This document shows positions 7,659 to 10,207 of a stretch of DNA of 10,207 nt, piece after piece. The DNA lies in the NCBI GenBank assembly GCA_905234205.1, contig CAJOGG010000028.1, positions 1 to 10,207 on the forward strand. The letters run 5' to 3'. The notes under the pieces were generated by a model. It did no database searches, was not told where the DNA came from, and worked only from the letters and a program-made list of their open reading frames with translations. The number at the start of each line of letters is the position of its first letter. The first letter of the stretch is position 1. The DNA is from an uncultured Synergistales bacterium (GTDB lineage: Bacteria; Synergistota; Synergistia; Synergistales; Aminobacteriaceae). The translations under genes were made by a program, and so were the position numbers.

Positions 7659-9677
7659 GTGAAACGCTTTAGGAAAACCGCAGGTGTAGTAATTTTTGTG
7701 CTTGCGGTTATATTTGTATCTAGCGGCTTGAGTTATGCTGGATACGAATTTGATGACCTCATGGGCAACGCTTACACGACTCAATGGATGGTCATTAACA
7801 GAGCAGGCGGCACTTACGGAGGAAAATATGACACGCCTTTAGTCGTCTCTAGTGATTTAATAGGCTGGGGAAGTGAAAACGCTGTCGTGAATGTCCTCAA
7901 CGGCTATTCTGATGATGGTATATCCGACCATGAATTACACGTGCTATTTATACTTTTATCGCAAGGTCTTGGAGAGTTCACGATGAATTTCAAGGCTGAG
8001 GATTTAAGCTTTGACGTAAGCACACCAAATCTTGACTTAAGCACGATATACGAGACTGAAAGCACGCCTTACGCGGATTACAAATTGGCTAATGGCCAAC
8101 CCACAGACGATGAATATCATTACGACGCGTCATGGAGGCAATATTATTTTCAGATAGGCAGGCAAGTTGAGGGACGAGATCTCTATGATACAGTTGTGCA
8201 ATCGTTCAACTTTCACCAGAATCCCAGGCTAGCAACTTCACAGACGATTCCGCGACCAATCGTAATATCAAACGTTTATCCGGGTACAGCAAGAGATATG
8301 CCGTTGATCCTACGAATGACTCTGCGCGATTCTTCAACCAACACTGGAAATATAGTTGCTTATGACCGCAGTACTTGGGACATGACCGGAGATAAAACGG
8401 CCGGCGGAAATCATTGGGTGTTTGTTCCTGTTGACGATTTAATCACTGACAACAAGCGCATAAATTATTATCTTACGACCGAGGTAGCTAATCATACTTC
8501 AGTGAGATACGCGGCTGATACTTACAATAGCTACGGTTCATACCAATATCCGGATTACTGGAAATTTGATTTATTACGTCCTCAAGGTACAACGGATATT
8601 GACGCGACTTTCCAACTTGCTAGAAAGAGTCATATTGCTCCTGGTTTAGTCAGTGTGTTCAGCCGACGCTATAATATCAACGAACAAAACAAGCGACCGT
8701 TACGTCTTTATCCTGTTGATGTTCCCGCAGAGAATGGACGCTACGATTTGAGACTTAACCACAAAATTATTTACGGCAAACCTTTGGGAGAGAAATACGC
8801 GCAAAAAGCAGCCGAGGGAAGATTTAACATGTTCGAGATTTTGCCATTCCAGCCTAAGCCTTTGAGCATGAACTTCTATGACACTATAAAGGATACGGCC
8901 AAGGCTAACGGCACTGTTCAGACTCCGACAACACAATTCTTCAACGGTAGCTCCATAAAACGTAGTGACTCTATGCCGGGTATAGGAAGCCTGACGCAAT
9001 TTTTCACGATCGACCAAACTATCCCGGGCTCTCTTCGCAACGATAGCACAGAAGGTTTATTGCCACTTCATATTACGTTTAACATTCCCGTCACGTTGGT
9101 TGATGATAGAGAATGGCTGAACGATCTTATTGACCAGTGGAGAACCTCCGGACGAATTGAGGATTTATTTTCAGAGAAGTACGAGATATTCTTGTTGACC
9201 GAGACAAGCGGAGATATTAACCCTTGGAACTTAACGCAAGAGCTTAAGAATCACTATCACGATGGCAAAAATTATTACAACGAGCAAGTAAAAGTTTTCT
9301 ACGATGAAGAACGAGGCTTAGCTGGCCGCGATAATGACAAAGGAGTAATCACAGTAAGCTTTATAGTTATGCTTATGGACGGGACGCGCGACGGAGTCAG
9401 ACCGGAATTAAGCATGGTGCAGGATTATTCGATCACACAAGAGAATGATTACATACTTATCAGGGACGGCAATAACGACAACAAATGGAACATGACATTC
9501 TTTATAGCGCCGGCAGGTTTTAGGGATAATCAAGTTACACGTGATCTTGCTGGAAATGCGACACAGAGTTCAGCTAATGTTTCAGTCTCAAAGGGCAGTG
9601 GAGCAGGCTGTAATTCCGGCTTGGGCGCGTTATGTTTCGTGGCGTTGTTTGCTCTTGTTGCTGGTAAAAGGAGGTAA
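7659..9677 (+). CDS. Large exported surface protein with Synergist-CTERM-type sorting signal
   Basis: I recognise no enzymatic or binding domain in the body of this 672-residue protein. The N-terminus is a clear Sec signal peptide: MKRFRK, a hydrophobic core (8-20), and a probable cleavage after SYA (27). The mature part is rich in Asp, Asn, Tyr, Ser and Thr with alternating hydrophobic residues, suggesting beta-rich structure. The last 27 residues are GSGAGC, NSGLGA, a hydrophobic stretch and KRR. This is the architecture of the Synergist-CTERM sorting signal, known as a lineage-specific C-terminal signal in Synergistota. The only cysteines in the protein are C651 and C659, both inside this signal. 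GTG 7659 is preferred over ATG 7653 because of binding-site spacing; with the ATG the protein is 674 residues. The next gene begins 7 nt after the stop, so an operon is likely. Confidence 0.88.
   Translation: MKRFRKTAGVVIFVLAVIFVSSGLSYAGYEFDDLMGNAYTTQWMVINRAGGTYGGKYDTPLVVSSDLIGWGSENAVVNVLNGYSDDGISDHELHVLFILLSQGLGEFTMNFKAEDLSFDVSTPNLDLSTIYETESTPYADYKLANGQPTDDEYHYDASWRQYYFQIGRQVEGRDLYDTVVQSFNFHQNPRLATSQTIPRPIVISNVYPGTARDMPLILRMTLRDSSTNTGNIVAYDRSTWDMTGDKTAGGNHWVFVPVDDLITDNKRINYYLTTEVANHTSVRYAADTYNSYGSYQYPDYWKFDLLRPQGTTDIDATFQLARKSHIAPGLVSVFSRRYNINEQNKRPLRLYPVDVPAENGRYDLRLNHKIIYGKPLGEKYAQKAAEGRFNMFEILPFQPKPLSMNFYDTIKDTAKANGTVQTPTTQFFNGSSIKRSDSMPGIGSLTQFFTIDQTIPGSLRNDSTEGLLPLHITFNIPVTLVDDREWLNDLIDQWRTSGRIEDLFSEKYEIFLLTETSGDINPWNLTQELKNHYHDGKNYYNEQVKVFYDEERGLAGRDNDKGVITVSFIVMLMDGTRDGVRPELSMVQDYSITQENDYILIRDGNNDNKWNMTFFIAPAGFRDNQVTRDLAGNATQSSANVSVSKGSGAGCNSGLGALCFVALFALVAGKRR
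9597..9674 (+). other. Segment encoding the Synergist-CTERM-type sorting signal
   Basis: Encodes SGAGCNSGLGA, a hydrophobic segment of about a dozen residues and KRR. The invariant-looking Cys-Asn codons begin at 9609. In this class of signal the cysteine region is thought to be the processing or attachment site, and the hydrophobic helix with basic end retains the protein in the membrane before processing. The identification rests on pattern recognition, not a model search. Confidence 0.8.
9667..9674 (+). promoter_or_regulatory. Ribosome binding site AAAGGAGG embedded in the KRR codons of the upstream gene
   Basis: The bases encoding the terminal Lys-Arg-Arg of the sorting signal (aaa agg agg) form a full-strength Shine-Dalgarno sequence for the next gene. 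It ends 9 nt before TTG 9684 and 15 nt before ATG 9690. Confidence 0.75.
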
Positions 9678-9683
9678 GCAATA

Positions 9684-10207
9684 TTGAACATGAAAAAATT
9701 TTTGCTCGTAATTCTTGCGTTTAGCTTGCTAAGTTTTTCGGCTTCCGCATATGGCGTTGACCTTACACTGATTGTAGACAGCTCGGAAAATTTAGGACTT
9801 TCGAAGCTCACAATCCCTCCTGAAACTAGCGGCGATGAATCTGTTGATGTGTACATAGTAACGAAATATGTGTTGACCTCAATCAAAGACGCAGTAGAAT
9901 TTGCGAATGGCCCTATTGATTACATTGCTAATCACCCGGAAACTTATGATGCCTCTCTGACTTATTCTTCCGACGTTGATTATTACGAGAACATCGCCAT
10001 AAAACTGAACGTAGACGACTGCTTAGGAGGGACAATTGATTTCGGCAATTATTCCAATATCACAGACGTAACGATCAATGAGAGCGGCACAACAAGAACT
10101 TTCAGCAATCCCGGCGGCAAACATTTTATTCTTAGTGGCTCAACAAATTTCACGCTTGAGAATGTGGAATTGAACGGTGACTCTTTAAGTGGCGGTATAG
10201 AAATGAG
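9684..10207 (+). CDS. Exported protein, possibly beta-helical (3' end outside window)
   Basis: Open frame of 174 complete codons running off the window with no stop. The N-terminus is a Sec signal peptide, MNMKKFLLVILAFSLLSFSA, with probable cleavage after the SASA segment just before YG. TTG 9684 is chosen because AAAGGAGG lies 9 nt upstream; ATG 9690 (two codons later, 15 nt spacing) is the alternative, and both give the same signal peptide core. The mature part is acidic and rich in Asn, Thr, Ser and Tyr. Near the visible end it has short repeating turns (IDFGNYSNITDVTIN, then FILSGSTNFTLENVELNG), which look like coils of a right-handed parallel beta-helix; this is a weak inference. The stop of the preceding exported protein is only 7 nt upstream, so the two are probably co-transcribed and may act together at the cell surface. 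No specific function can be assigned. Confidence 0.82.
   Translation, partial: MNMKKFLLVILAFSLLSFSASAYGVDLTLIVDSSENLGLSKLTIPPETSGDESVDVYIVTKYVLTSIKDAVEFANGPIDYIANHPETYDASLTYSSDVDYYENIAIKLNVDDCLGGTIDFGNYSNITDVTINESGTTRTFSNPGGKHFILSGSTNFTLENVELNGDSLSGGIEM

Noticed and set aside
8700..9017. 105-codon minus-strand frame
   Set aside because: It is antisense to the large exported protein and has no recognisable features.
9530..9886. 118-codon minus-strand frame
   Set aside because: It is antisense to the sorting signal and the next signal peptide, both of which are clear on the plus strand.

Overview
The window most likely comes from a Synergistota bacterium. The clearest sign is the C-terminus of the large secreted protein at 7659-9677. 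It has a Gly/Ser spacer, GCNSGLGA, a hydrophobic stretch and a terminal KRR, which matches the Synergist-CTERM sorting signal as I know it. Base composition is moderate, genes are densely packed, and strong AGGAGG-type ribosome binding sites precede most starts. No RNA genes, CRISPR arrays, insertion sequences or phage genes were seen.

Layout. (1) 1-1204, minus: 3'-truncated GH1 glycosidase, probably a 6-phospho-beta-glucosidase. It diverges from a small unknown protein (1277-1591, plus). (2) 1592-1775: AT-rich spacer with a perfect 12-bp tandem duplication upstream of folP (1776-2927, plus), a dihydropteroate synthase with a long N-terminal extension. (3) 2888-4141, minus: a single reading frame joining a CbiL/CobI-type tetrapyrrole methyltransferase domain to a GGDEF diguanylate cyclase domain. 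Its 3' end overlaps folP by 40 nt, and it diverges from a two-helix membrane protein (4188-4589, plus). (4) 4561-4680: a short remnant resembling a BrnA-type antitoxin. (5) 4743-7608, plus: a HAD phosphatase overlapping a DUF255 (YyaL/SSP411-like) protein by 14 nt. The DUF255 protein has lost the first cysteine of its CxxC motif and carries an arginine-rich tail. (6) 7659 to the window end, plus: two consecutive exported proteins. The first ends in the sorting signal, and its last codons also form the ribosome binding site of the second.

Relations between genes. The methyltransferase-GGDEF fusion is the most unusual item. It suggests a link between corrinoid or SAM metabolism and c-di-GMP signalling, but no other cobalamin genes lie in the window. 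Both divergent gene pairs share a TATAATA heptamer that can be read as a -10 element in both directions. The HAD and DUF255 genes are probably translationally coupled. The two exported proteins look like an operon with its own promoter at 7586-7614. The remaining genes appear to be an ordinary mix of metabolic and surface functions.
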